From: Maniola hyperantus | Taxonomy: Eukaryota > Arthropoda > Insecta > Lepidoptera > Nymphalidae | DNA: 64,000 nt | NCBI RefSeq assembly: GCF_902806685.2 | Contig: NC_048538.1 | Span: 9,176,001-9,240,000, forward strand | Reading direction: 5' to 3' | Part shown: in pieces, positions 37,254 through 48,979 of the stretch | Position numbering within the stretch: position 1 is the first letter of the stretch | How the letters are laid out: each line of letters starts with the position of its first letter | Made by a program: the position numbers and the translations under genes | Notes under the pieces: model-generated | Database searches by the model: none | Told to the model about the DNA's origin: nothing | What the model saw: only the letters and a program-made list of their open reading frames with translations

Positions 37254-37780
37254 AATAAAAATGGTGAGCAAAGGCCCATGAACATTTGCAGTAGGTACCA
37301 GAGTACCCACCAATGCGTTGCCGGCCTTTCAGGAATTTGTTGTTAATTTTCGTGTGGATATAATTATATTACTATGAAAACGATTTGATCTATTCTATAT
37401 TTGCATCCATATTCGCGATTACCGGCAAGGCCGTTGATCTCCTCTTCCTTTTCCGATAAACTCATACTAATATCACACCCCTAAATTCCGATAGCGGTTT
37501 CTATTTAGACATACCATCAGTACGATCGTAGTAAAGCTTAACATAACTACAAATATAATATCTAGCTATACAGGTAATATATATATTTTTAACTGCATCA
37601 TTATAGTTGTATAGCCAACATTCTTAGGGTATGATGATGTTATGTTTTTATTGCATTCAACGTTAACACATCGCGTGATTCACCGAGGACCGTAAGAAAA
37701 GAGTAAAAAATGCGATCAATTAGGAGTCTTCGCATTCAATTCAGTCGATCTGACTAACCAGCACCATTAATAAAACGTTC
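37254..37780. other. Upstream/first-intron sequence, no feature recognised
   Basis: AT-rich non-coding sequence. I searched the minus strand near here for a signal-peptide exon with a phase-1 donor and found no convincing one. Confidence 0.55.
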
Positions 37781-37987
37781 TACAGTACGCGGCAGAAAAT
37801 TATGTACTTATATATGTATGTATGTGTATGTATGTGTTTAGAAAGAGATAGCGGTTTCGTAAAGCATTGTCTCTGTCGTTGAGACCGACAAAACGTTACA
37901 TAGGTATGAGTGACAGAGACAACGCTCTACAAAGCCGAAATGTCATTCTAAAGGTCGACGTAGAATATTTCTTGCCGGCTACTGTAC
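37780..37987. mobile_element. TA-flanked hairpin MITE M1, copy 4
   Basis: 'TA|cagtacgcggcagaaaattatgta' and 'tatttcttgccggctactg|TA' are the termini. The left arm carries an inserted '(tatg)n' stretch at about 37,810-37,840 where the other copies have 'catcgacc'. Confidence 0.8.
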
Positions 37988-39196
37988 TACTTGTTGACCG
38001 CATTTATCCTCGTGAGTAACTAACTGTAAGAATGTAGTTTGACATTGTTTTGGACTCACCAGAGACAACATTTATTTGGGGCACAATATATGGTGATTAA
38101 ATAGGTTTACGGTGGATATAATTTAAAAGCTTGGATAACTACAAGGTTTTAGTAAAGTTAAGAGCGGTTTTGATTTGGTTGGAGAGTCCCTGTCGACTCT
38201 ACCATAAGTTCGCACGTTGTTTTTATATAAGGATAAATGGAAAAGCTAGTACAAAAAAAGTAAAGATTTTCATATTAATTTCAAAGAATAAGTAATTGAA
38301 ATATTAATTATCTAACAATGAATGGCAACAAATACTTGACATAGTTTTTGATTACAACAAAAATCACACAACTATCATGTAGCATGCCATATGGTTACTT
38401 AGGTTAAGATTCACGTACCTAATAGAAATAGAAAATAATTTGCTATAATAATGAATAGCTATGTAGGTATGTTTAATGTATATCTTCATTGGGGACAGCT
38501 TCTAATAAACTTGATAGCCACTTAATGTAATGAAAGAAACTAATCTAAGCTCCTAAGCTGTTCGCTTCTATCCCTTATTGCATCGAGTCTCGGTCTACTC
38601 GACATTCTTCTACTTTAGCTCTATTACTGCCTAAGTGAATTATCCAGATTGGTAGAATTGAAATGAGTTCTTTTTGGCCTCATTCTATTAAATAAAGGTA
38701 GGTTAGGTACTACGTAGTAACTGTATTCCAATATTAAACCGACATACATACTCGTATAAATACGTATATCTTATCAAGTACAATAGTGATACTATCACCA
38801 GTCGGGACTTAAAATTGTTGGGATTTGGTCATTCCCTTGGGCTGACAAGGGTTCGCTGGTGCTTTGCCTGACAATTTGTCAGGCTCTAGCCTGTAATCTG
38901 GTAATAAAACACCGTAATTGTATCTAATGGATACTATCAATGGCTATCTTAGGCCACCAACACAGCTTTTTTATCTTAGTCAAATCCGCATAATATTATG
39001 TATATATACCAAATATTATTACTACAGGAATGTGCAGCAGCCAGACATGTATCTTATTGTGGTTAATATTACTTATTTTAATTTTGGCACTTTTTAACTG
39101 GTAAAATTATACTAAATGACTGGCATGGGTTTGAAATATCATCTAGCTCTAAGGCTCAACCAGTTTTCAACGACCAGCACCATCGATATGCCGATT
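37988..39196. other. No supported feature
   Basis: AT-rich non-coding sequence without ORFs of interest. I see a small inverted motif 'ggctgacaagg...ctgacaatttgtcagg' at 38,838-38,883. Confidence 0.55.
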
Positions 39197-39392
39197 AGCT
39201 GATGCCCACTTCTTCGTCCGGTTAGGTTTCTAAAAATCCCTGGGAAACTCTTCGATTTATCAGAATAAAAAGCCTATGTCACTCTCCAGGTCCTATACAT
39301 ACAAAAACACATGTCGTTCATTGCTCCGCTTTGACGCGATTGAAGGACAAAACAACAAACAAACACACTTTCGCATTTATAATGTCTAGTGA
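39197..39392 (+). repeat. Family A SINE-like repeat
   Basis: 'ctgatgcccacttcttcgtccgg' to 'aacacactttcgcatttataatgtctagt', in the family A order. Confidence 0.65.
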
Positions 39393-39745
39393 TATAGTTC
39401 GTACAAACTACGTCGTGCAAGTGACCTAATATTTAAGTTCGATAAGACGTAGTGAATAAAAATACGACTATCACCGTTTATTGTAACACCGTGTGTAGAT
39501 TTAGAAGATAAAGGAAACGGTTTGTATGAAGAGCGTTATTTGTTTAGTTTTTACGTGCTATTGATTGACTGCCGGGCGGCCCAGTTAACAAGTAACTAGC
39601 AACACGTGTAACTGTGGTTGCATTATGGGTTACATTATTGATTATTTATAGGAAACATCTTTGTTACAGTTTTTCCTAACTGTTGTCTAATAACCACATT
39701 AGGTAGTGAGATTGTTTCAGTTGCAACGGAGAGCTTTAGATAAAA

Positions 39746-39970
39746 CTAGCGTATTCCCGCGACTTCGTCTACGTGGAACAAATTCCAAAGCCCTTTTTCA
39801 ACCCTTAGGGGTTGAATTTTCAAAAACCCTTTCTTAGCGGATGCCTACGTCATAATAGCAATATGCATGCCAAATTTCAGCCCGATCCGTCTAGTAGTTT
39901 GAGCTGTGCGTTGATACTTGATATATCAGTCAGTCAGTCAGTCACCTTTTCCTTTTATATATTTAGATAA
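39746..39970 (-). repeat. Family B (Lep1/Helitron-like) repeat, full-length
   Basis: In plus orientation it runs 'ctagcgtattcccgcgacttcgtc', 'ggatgcctacgtcataatag', 'gatccgtctagtagtttgagctgtgcg', '(agtc)n' and 'ccttttccttttatatattt'. It is the best reference copy for the interrupted unit at 17.5-18.4 kb. Confidence 0.75.
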
Positions 39971-40432
39971 AGATAATTAGGTATGTATTACGAAACATTA
40001 GCAAGAACTATGTTACTAAAACCTTGCTTTAATGTCAATATCTACATTTAAGAATTTGCCTCGTGCGTAGACTGAGGCAAAGGCGCATCCAAACGGCCGA
40101 GGCAGCGCGATGGCACACGTCTACAGTGTACAACACCAACCGGTTCACTTCACGAGGCTTTGCTAGATAAAGCAAAGCCTCATAATGGTAGGGGAGCCCA
40201 AGCGGGGATTTTGACATTTACTCGAGCGCGTCAGATTAAGTTTATTAGATGCAGGAAAGGGTGCATTTTAATAATCTGATAATTTGAGCGCGACATAAGG
40301 AAATGGGATAACCACAAAGTTTCACACATCAGCCATGACTTTCTTTTGAATAGGAGCTACTTAACCCTCACTTAACATCCCTTCTCAATATCTGACGCGC
40401 TCGAAAAATATTTTTGGTTCTATTTTTTTTTA

Positions 40433-40545
40433 TAGACTCGCGCTTGGCTGCAATTAGACCTGGTGGCAAGTGATGATGTGGCCTAAGATGGAGCGCCCCT
40501 TTCTACCCCTTTGTACGGCCACCCGCACCATGCAAACCGGCAGGT
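40433..40545 (-). repeat. Family C SINE fragment, reverse
   Basis: 'cgcttggctgcaattagacctggtggcaagtgatgatg' is the reverse complement of the family C core, preceded by a T run (its poly(A) tail). Confidence 0.65.
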
Positions 40546-41218
40546 TAATATTTTTCCGATAACAGAAATTGTACGTCGGGCGCGCCTACACTATTAATAT
40601 CTGAAGCGCTCGAGTATTTCTCGAGCACGCTCTCCCCACCAGTGAAAGGGCATACATCATTATAACCTTTTTTTCTTATTAGCACCTAATCTTCACAACT
40701 CTAGGTCCCCACGACGCTCAGGTAAATCCAAATTGAGCCTCTTGGGCTCCCTTACTATAAGCTGTCGCGCTTAGTGGGACCTGCTAATTAATCAATCCTA
40801 AAAGAAAGAGGTTCTTTTTTTCTCTATTTTTCATAACAGAAATGTTGTTAAATTATAATTATATTTAGTTTTGTATAGGTACGGCGAGGCCTTTACTAGG
40901 TTTGTGGTAACTTTTGACTGTGGAAAACAAAACACCCATTGTGTGTACACTAGTGATGCCACAGCATGGTTTAACGCTTGGCGGCTAATGATAATCAACA
41001 TTGATAAAAGTGATAAGATACTGTGTACTACTTCGACATAAATAAATGTGATTAAACTAACCTACTTAAAATGAAGCCAAAGTAACTACTATTGGCGGCA
41101 ATTTTTACTGCAGATATAGATAGATAACTTCCAACATTTTTAACGAAGCCCAGTAGGTAATTAAATTACATTTATATTCAGGATATAAATGTTCCTTTTG
41201 AGTACCTTCCTACCCCTA

Positions 41219-41300
41219 ATGAGAAGAGCAACCGCCGAGTTTCTTGCTGGTTCTTCTCGAGTTGTTTTAAAATAGAAAGCTCTATGAATCTGAATAATAT
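41219..41300 (+). repeat. Retroelement 3' tail
   Basis: 'gagaagagcaaccgccgagtttcttgctggttcttctcg' matches 30,285-30,330. Confidence 0.55.
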
Positions 41301-41329
41301 TAAATTGTTAATTTATAATTTGGGCATAA

Positions 41330-41528
41330 AGGTGACTGACTGACTGACTGATCTATCAATGCACAGCTCAAACTACTGGACGGATCGGGCTGAAACTATG
41401 CAGACAGCTATTATGACGTAGGCATCCGCTAAGAAAAGATTTTTGACAATTCAACCCCTAAAGGGGTGAAATAGGGGTTTGAAATTAGTGTAGTCCACGC
41501 GGATGAAGTCACGAGCATAAGCTAGTCA
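41330..41528 (+). repeat. Family B (Lep1/Helitron-like) repeat, full-length
   Basis: It starts in '(gact)n', then 'gatctatcaatgcacagctcaaactactgg' and ends 'gaagtcacgagcataagctagt'. Confidence 0.75.
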
Positions 41529-41949
41529 TCAATAAATTAAAAAAAATTGATTTGTAGATAAGTAGTTAGGTAAATATCGGCGAACCATCGTTGTCCAATT
41601 CAAATACTAGACAATAACGTCGAAGTAAAAACGGAGTAGATTAACATTAATCTATTCTGTTTTCTTACATAACATTATTTCGGTACGTGCCTACTTCTGT
41701 AGGGTAGGTACTCGTACTAATTATTGTGATCGTGGCCATTTTTCAATCGCGTGCTTAGGTAAGGTAGGTACATGCTTCCGTACAATCAACCGCAGCTACA
41801 GCAAATGCATGGTGTTTTTTGTCGTTGTTTCTTATCACATCCCATTATACTCGTAGTACACACTCAACGTTAAAACGCCTTGTCCAGAACCAGGTGAATT
41901 TACAGTAAGCATTCGATTTTTTTAAATTATTTATAATCTGCTATTTATT

Positions 41950-42110
41950 CTTGATAATGCTCGAGACTTCGTCCGTGTGGGCTGTTTTTAAATCCCGTGG
42001 AAACTCTTTGATTTTCCGGGATAAAAAGTAGCTTAAATGTTATGTCCGTCTTCGGAATACAAGCTATCTTTGTACCTTCCAAATCAAAGTGGAAGGGCTA
42101 CGAAAAGGTA
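41950..42110 (+). repeat. Family A SINE-like repeat, 3' part lost
   Basis: 'gagacttcgtccgtgtggg' to 'atacaagctatctttgtacc', in the family A order. Confidence 0.6.
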
Positions 42111-42159
42111 ACAGTCGACACACATTATATGGATTCTTCCTGCCGATTTTAATGGTAAA

Positions 42160-42290
42160 AAAACCGGCCAAGTGCGAGTCAGGCTCGCGCAATGAGGGTT
42201 CCGTACTACAGTCGTATTTTTTCGACATTTTATCGTCCCTCCGCCTCATACCCCGATTGTCATCTCGACCTGTCGCGTAACAAGCCTGCA
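42160..42290. repeat. 'ttggccggttttt' repeat end joined to MITE M4 end
   Basis: 'aaaccggccaagtgcgagtcaggctcgcgcaatgagggttccgtac' (two adjoining pieces, reverse of the 37.2 kb end) is followed at 42,231 by 'ccctccgcctcataccccgattgtcatctcgacctgtcgcg', the right end of an M4 element. Confidence 0.65.
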
Positions 42291-42389
42291 ACACTTATAA
42301 ATAATGAAGGTTAATTTAAAGTCCAAAATTAAACCACTTAAATTCTACGCGTAAGTGAAGGCACAAGCAAAAGTTATAAATCCATACTT

Positions 42390-42606
42390 CCATAGTTATT
42401 ATAAATGCGAAAGTGTGTCTGTCTGTCTGTCTGCTAGCTTTTCATGGCCTAACCGTTCAACCGATTTTGATGAAATTTGGTACAGAGTTAGCTTATGTCC
42501 CGGGGAAGGACATAGGCTACTTTTTATCCCGGAAAATTAAAAAGTTCCCACGGGATTTTCAAAAACCTAAATCCACGCGGACGAAGTCGCGGGCATCATC
42601 TAGTCG
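42390..42606 (-). repeat. Family A SINE-like repeat, full-length, reverse
   Basis: In plus orientation it runs from 'ccatagttattataaatgcgaaagtgtgtctgtctgtctg' to 'ccacgcggacgaagtcgcgggcatcatctagtc'. It is the best-preserved family A unit in the window. Confidence 0.8.
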
Positions 42607-43369
42607 ATAATAAAACTTCCTCCGATTAAAATTTTTAAACAGAAGTTAGAAAACGTCCAGTAACAGTATTATTGTGAGTATCCGTAGGTAGGTACTTTTT
42701 GATCTACTAGGTATATTTTAGGTACAAGCTAAATCGCTTTCGTATCAACAGTAGCTAGATAGCGATTGAGTTTGCTAGCTAGCTATCCACTGAACGCGTT
42801 CCATCTTCTCGGAGGGTTTGGCAGCGTGCCAATGTCCAAGTCGACTCTCTCGACAAACTGTTAAAGTATTTAAGTCCCAGTTCCATTGTCTAAGTTTCAA
42901 TCAAAGGCGTCTTCGCTTTGTCGCTACGTAAAATACAGTCGATGTACTTTGCTAAGGTGAATGGATATGTATTACGTGGCATTACCGCAGGCATTACTAA
43001 GATACAATGAAACTTGGGGCGTAAGGTTGCTATTCTTATGCGCTTCCCCATACAAACTTAATAAAAAATTAATTAAATTTATTTTAAAAGTTATGACTCT
43101 TGAAACATCTCTATTAGAAACCAAATTATGAGGCAACTTCGTGCGTTAATAAATCATATTGTAAGAAACTACAAAATTGCAAAACTGTTGGCTTTAAGAC
43201 CAACTTTACTTTATAATAATTTAATTTACTTTAAATAAATGTCTGTAGTATCAATTTATTAATTTGGAAAAGATTAACGTAAGACAAACGTAGTAGTAAA
43301 ACTTAGTACCTAGTAGGAAGTAGTGTAACCATTTTTAAAATTTTACTGTCGTGGTCATTTCTATTTGGT

Positions 43370-43515
43370 TTTTTTTTTAAATTTATTTTTATTGTAAGTA
43401 CCACATATTTAGCACGCCATACATAAATGGCAAAATGTGAAAGGGACCATCGATGTATGTACGATCATTTACTACTCACATTTGGCAGAAATAAATGATT
43501 TCATTTCATTTCAAC
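43370..43515 (+). repeat. LINE 3' tail
   Basis: It ends 'gaaataaatgatttcatttcatttca', a tail that also ends the unit at 12,815-12,990. No coding part is left. Confidence 0.45.
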
Positions 43516-43629
43516 GTTTAATTTGCGTTGTTCGCACATCACGTATCTCGCTCTTGAGTATGTCAAAATAAATGTTTATTGCAATAGAATGCTCTCACAC
43601 TCAATTTGAAGCGACCATGTAGAGTACTC

Positions 43630-44345
43630 TTACGGTTAAAGAACTTTATTCTCATTAAGAATTAAATTCACTTACATGAGAAATTTAACAAATAAACAGT
43701 AGTTAGTATTATCCACACATCAACTGCGACTTATACAAAACAAAGTGGGTAGAAATGAAATTATTACAAAGTAAGCGAGTCGATCGAGTGCGGCGAATGG
43801 CACGGACATAACATGGATTATTAGAGACTAGATACGGCTGGCACTTCAAGGTAAGTACAGTAAGTAGTAGTAGTATATTTTCTATGTGTATGGTATTATT
43901 TATAGTAAAGGGCTTATAATATGTAAATGTACACAAATATGTATACTTAAGTATATTTATATATATCATATGCATTTTATTTTATTTTTATAGTCGTGTA
44001 TGTAAGTTTAGTATGAAAGTAGATATTAATTATATTTATATATAAATATAAATGTAGCAGTAATATGGATTTTTTTATGTTAAAGTTTTTGTTAATGTAA
44101 TTATCATTTGGGTCTAGAGTTATTGTTCAGTATATGAAATTTTAGGAGTTTTTTATAAGTTTGTAAAGACTGTGTGTTTTATGTCACTGGGGAGCTTATT
44201 GTATAATTTGTACGCCTTCGCACAAAACATTTTTCATCCCGTAGAAGTGCTAGAATCCCACTTTTCGCGCTCGTAGTCTTTAGTACTAATTATTGGTTGT
44301 AGTTTTGGCGCGCAGAAATTATTTTAGGCACACCTCTCACTATTA
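43630..44345 (-). pseudogene. Non-LTR retrotransposon: reverse-transcriptase C-terminus and 3' UTR, decayed
   Basis: On the minus strand, about 44,290-44,140 reads Y-E-R-E-K-W-D-S, one in-frame stop, then F-C-A-K-A-Y-K-L-Y-N-K-L-P-S-D-I-K, the closing motif typical of LINE reverse transcriptases. A stop and an A/T-rich 3' UTR follow, to about 43,635 ('gagaataaagttctttaacc'). The catalytic body of the polymerase is absent: the ORF1 remnant begins only about 100 bp upstream, so the element has a large internal deletion. Confidence 0.65.
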
Positions 44346-44379
44346 TTATTATGAGATTTGTTTCGCATTTCTTGTTCGA

Positions 44380-45247
44380 CTCTCAGCTCTTCTTTAAGAT
44401 GTTTCATATATGATTGCTGCTGAGATGTTTGATCGGGGGTAAATTTTTGTTCACGTCATTCTTCACGCTTGATTTGTTTCGAAGTATACAGGGCTGTGTG
44501 TTGGGAGGCTAAACATACTTTGATTAAGCGGTTTTTATCTGGATTGTATTTTCCTATCCGATAAACTTTTTCAGGCTGAGGGCAATCTGTGTAAATAGTT
44601 TTTAAAATACTCCAGGAAGCGTTTCTATCATGAATTTGTCTCTCTTTCGGGTCAGTACAGGTTGATTCAGCTATGCCTGACACTAATATATTTCTTGATC
44701 TCAAGTTTCGCTCGTTTAGTTTCTGTAATATTTCTTCTTGTGCTTTCACCTTTCGGGCTTGCGTCCACACTAATCATTTTCAAGTCTATGTTTTGCATTC
44801 TAGATTCTAATAACTCAACCTTCTTCTGTGGTAGTATTATTCGAACTTTGATATTCATAATTTCTAATTTCAGTTTGCTTGTTCCTCAATCAAGAATTCA
44901 GTCGTAGATTTATATCATTGACTTGATTTTTATGACAGACACATCTTCACTTATTTTAGAGAAATTGTCTATTTGCATGGTGTTGTTAGATGTGAGGTAC
45001 GTCATCATTTCTGACATTTGAAGGTGTAGTGCTGTCATTTGATTACTCAGTTCAATGAACTCATGTTTTACATCCGAAAATTCAGCCTTTAATTCTTCAT
45101 TTTCTGCAATAATTTGCGCTTATTTCGAACTGTAACTTGAGACAATTCTGATAGCTGGGAGGCATTAATTTTGCTTGGTAAATTTGGGTAAGATCCGCTT
45201 CGCGCAGATGCCAAGTCACTTCTAGTCGGAGATCGGTCTGCGCTCAT
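44380..45247 (-). pseudogene. LINE ORF1 (coiled-coil plus RNA-binding type), frameshifted
   Basis: A start at 45,245-45,247 gives M-S-A-D-R-S-P-T-R-S-D, then a Ser-rich lead. After a frame change comes a coiled-coil region (E-L-K-A-E-F-S-D-V-K-H-E-F, then N-N-T-M-Q-I-D-N-F-S-K-I). After another come L-N-E-R-N-L-R-S-R-N-I-L-V-S-G-I-A-E and V-Y-R-I-G-K-Y-N-P-D-K-N-R-L-I-K-V. The last two are hallmarks of ORF1 in insect LINEs: the ARN/RSRNI-type linker and the K-x-R-P/L-I-K-V strand. Several frameshifts and stops show that it is dead. It lies upstream of the polymerase tail at 43.6-44.3 kb in the same orientation. Confidence 0.7.
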
Positions 45248-45479
45248 ATTGATCTTTGTTTTTACTCACGTCAGTACATGCAGCGGCGTCGCATGCGCTT
45301 GCCAGGTGTGGGAGCGAGACGGTGCAGAGACGGGTCGTACAGAGCCCGTCTTGTTTACTCCAAGTGCCCCCCGCTACAGCTTCGCAGAGCGATTAAGTTG
45401 TATGATACTTAAAATATGCACACCAAATACTGCCTTGTTACTGAAGATTTATAGATGAAAATTGTTTGTCACCACTTTG

Positions 45480-45770
45480 TTTTTATTTTCGATTAATTTG
45501 TAACACGTCCGCACTGTAAGCTGTGTTCGCAGCGAGTGTATTACGAGCTTAAGAGCCAGCGCGCACTATATAGGCTTATGTATAAGTCAGCTGAGAGTTC
45601 GATCATCAGAATGATTCGCCGCTTGCGATCAACTTATCAACCAGCAGGTTAGTCCGGTGGTGGAGCGATTATTTACTGAGTACACTACACTGCGATAGCA
45701 TATTCGTGCGATTCGTGAGTTCACCATCACTGGACTAGGTATGCCAGCCAGAAGGTATAACGCGAGGGTA
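45480..45770. promoter_or_regulatory. TATA-containing segment, possibly retroelement 5' sequence
   Basis: A GC-richer island contains 'gcgcgcactatataggctt' at about 45,560, followed in plus orientation by an initiator-like 'agttcgatcatcagaatgattcgcc'. It lies just 5' of the decayed LINE ORF1 when read on the minus strand. It could be LINE 5' UTR, part of an LTR, or a host promoter; I cannot decide. Confidence 0.25.
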
Positions 45771-46112
45771 ACGAGTAACTACGAAAGTTTTTCTCTGTTT
45801 CAACGCTATAACTTCCTCGTAATTCATTGACCATTATGAAATTAAACAAAAATCAAGAAGCTAGACTAGAAAGTCTAATTTTTTTCTTACTAATTTTAAA
45901 ACTCATGAAAGACTTTCGGGTTCGTTGTGTGAGTCCACTCCAATAGAAGTCGGTAGATACCTCAATCCCCGGATGTGAAACGTACGGTGCGGTAAATTAT
46001 GTAGACTCTCGCCGGTAAAGTATAGATGCGGAAGTAATAGTGGTAACCGAAATCCAGGGGTTAACGCTACGTGAGAACTAAGTAATAATATCTAAATACA
46101 TAATATTTAAAA

Positions 46113-46262
46113 AAAAAGATTCCGATGAATTGAGAACCTCCTCCTTTTTTTGAAGTCGGTTAAAAAGGAAAAGGTGACTGACTGACTGACTGAAGGGGGT
46201 GAAATAGGGGTTTAAAATTTGTGTTGTCCACGCGGACGAAGTCGCGAGTATAAGCTAGTAAA
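46113..46262. repeat. Junction of two repeats
   Basis: 'gattccgatgaattgagaacctcctcctttttttgaagtcggttaaaaagg' (46,119-46,170, in pieces) is the reverse of the unit at 59,531. It joins a family B end ('ggtgactgactgactgactgaag' to 'cgcgagtataagctagt'). Confidence 0.65.
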
Positions 46263-46589
46263 ATGATAAAACTATAACTGGACTGTAAAATAATAAAACT
46301 ATAAGTGGAATGGACTATAGTATGACAAAACTATAACTCGATACGATTTCTGTACATAATATTTTGAATTTTTTAATCGAAGGGATCAATATTAACGATA
46401 TAGAGCCCAAAACAGTGTTTTTTAAGTTTTTGTACTGTCTGTACGCGCTCACGCTGAAACTACTGAAAGGATTTGAAGGCATCATGGCATGCTTATAGCT
46501 AATACTCCCGGTTAACATTAAGGATAGTTTGAGGCCCGAAAAAATAGAAATTGCTTGTGGATAAGAAAATAAAGTTTTTGTAGATGTTG

Positions 46590-46725
46590 ATCCATAACTT
46601 AACTGATTTTGAACACTCTTTTTGCATCACTAAGGTGATGAAAAAAGGTCCCATGTAAAAGTGAAGATTTGATGAATATTTTCGGACATAGAGGATGAAA
46701 TTTCTCAACAGGTAACAGATTCGAT
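46590..46725 (-). repeat. Fragment of the 'accgacttc' repeat
   Basis: 'ggtcccatgtaaaagtgaagatttgatgaatattttcgg' resembles 'ggtcccatttaaatttggtgaagatctgatgaacatcttcg' at 59,680-59,720, so despite strand differences nearby it belongs to the same family. Confidence 0.45.
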
Positions 46726-46756
46726 TTCAGTAAAAAAAATATTGGTAGGTATATTT

Positions 46757-46817
46757 CGTTAGATTGCATTATGTACAATACAATCTAACGTTAGATTGTA
46801 TTGTACATAATTGTACA
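46757..46817. repeat. Three-armed palindrome
   Basis: 'cgttagattgcattatgtacaatacaatctaacg' is almost self-complementary and is followed at once by a third arm, 'ttagattgtattgtacataattgtaca'. Confidence 0.75.
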
Positions 46818-48051
46818 CATTCCTATTTGGAATAAAGCTATGGAATGGATAAGCTATGGAATAGGCAAGCCTACCCGTGCAAAGCAAGGGTCAACTTGTA
46901 CTAAGACTTGAATCTCGATATCATGCATATCACTGATATCATGCTATAATAGGCAGGCACGACGTTAAAAGTTAATACCTACTATGTATTAATAAATTAC
47001 GTAGTACTTAAGCAGAATGTATTTAAATGAACAAGGTTATGGGGCCTTTTTCGTTTGTTTACAACGGTGTTACTATCACGCATGGACGTATAATAATTCA
47101 GAATAGAAATTAATTTTAAACGATCATCAGATTACAAAGCAAGTTTTGAAGGTTCTACCCGAAAGGTACCAACGGGACCCAATTACCATACTGAGCTTCC
47201 GCTGTCCGTCCGTCCGTCCCTACACCCTGTGTCTGTCAGCGGGCTGTATCTCGTGAACCGTAATAGGTCGCGTTGTTTATCTAAGTTCATCCCCTTGTTA
47301 TAAGAATAATGCAAAAAAGGCCTCAATAATAATTATAACTTAGATTAAGAAAAAGAAATTTCCATTTTCTTATTTTAGAGATGTTACTTTATTCCAGTTT
47401 TTGTAAGGAGAAACAGTCGTTCAACCAAGTTTAATTTAAACAACGACCCAGTGCGCAGATGCTTGCTGATAAATGGTTTAATTCATAAGAATCATTAAAT
47501 TTATACGCTACGCTTATTTAAGCAACTTTACAGCTTGCGCCTTAATAATAATGAGTAAAGTAAAATGTCAATTACGAAGGTCGTGTGGCGCAATTTTGAT
47601 AGCGTATAATTTTGGACGAGTACGTACCTACTAGGGGTTAGGCAACACTGACTCAAATCTTCGACTGGATGGTCAGCTTGATTCATTGATTTTCCTTTTG
47701 TGTATCAGACTGATAACAATACTAAGTATCTAGTATCTACTTACTTTTAGTCCAGTATAGTTAAAAATTGTGATAGCCATAATTATAAGGTAAGTAGGTG
47801 TAAGTTATTGATTCTTGGCTGCTGTAGCCGCACATGCACGTTCCATATTAAAACTGGCAGCAAATCAGATCTAGGTTAGATTAACCATACTATAGTCCTT
47901 GCTCTACGAATGATATTCGAATATTTTTCTTTTTCACGAATAATTAGAGGTACTCGTAAGTAGGGTTGCATCTAAATTAGAAGTTGAACTGGAGGTTCAC
48001 CAAAATCTAGCGTCCTATATATACAGGTTTATAACTATTAGCAAAGAGGAA

Positions 48052-48246
48052 TGCAAGACGCCAAAGACAGGACTACGACAAGATACGACAAGGATGCGAC
48101 AGGACTACGAGAAGACACAGACAAGATTATACGACAAGACAAAGACAGGACTTCGTCAAGATAAAGACAGGCACAGAAGACAGGGCTACGACAGGACTAT
48201 GACAAGGTTATGACAAGACTTCGATGAGACAACGACAAGACTGGAT
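48052..48246 (+). repeat. Degenerate minisatellite of 'gacaagac' / 'gacaggactacgac' units
   Basis: About 195 bp are built from words such as 'gactacgacaagata', 'gacaaagacaggac' and 'gactatgacaagg', with unit boundaries at roughly 8 and 16 bp. No stable frame follows from it. Confidence 0.75.
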
Positions 48247-48979
48247 GAATGGATTATACAGGATGAAAAAAATGATATTTACAGTTTTATTGTAAGTGTA
48301 GATTTCAAGTAATTGTGTTCATTAATTCAGAAGTTATAAGGCTCTGACAGATGGACGGATGGACTTAGGGACAGATAGACGGACCGGTGCAAATTCATCC
48401 AAGTAGACTCGAAGACCTTACATTGCTCGGTCAACTAGAAATGCATGGTGGTCGTTTAATCAGATCTACTTGTCCCCCATACTTCCATTACTTTGAACGC
48501 CATAAATTGGCCAGATATCGGGAAGACTCCGGCAATGAGAATAATATGACCATGCATACTCCACACTAGGGCAACGAAGTGACTACATATTACTCGAGAA
48601 AGGCCTCATCCGAGAAGTTTATTTAATGTTTCGTAATATGTTATGTAAAATGTATCCAATAGAGTCATGAATTTCGAAGTTGAGAGCGTTTCCGTTACGT
48701 GACTCACAACTATGGCACGTTCGACCGATGCTAGACCACTAACATACTAATCGAGAGGCTTAAACGGCCATTTTTATTTCCGAGAATTTTCGACTCCACC
48801 TGCCTTTGAATCGTGATGAGGTATCGATGTGAGGTATGTATTAATAGCTAGTTGACCTGCACCGGCTTCGCACGAGTAGCCTCACCTACCATTCCGTAAA
48901 CAAATATGAATGTGTTATGTTATATTCCAAATTACAATACATTTAAACTTCTTCGTGACATGTTTTGAATAATATTGAA

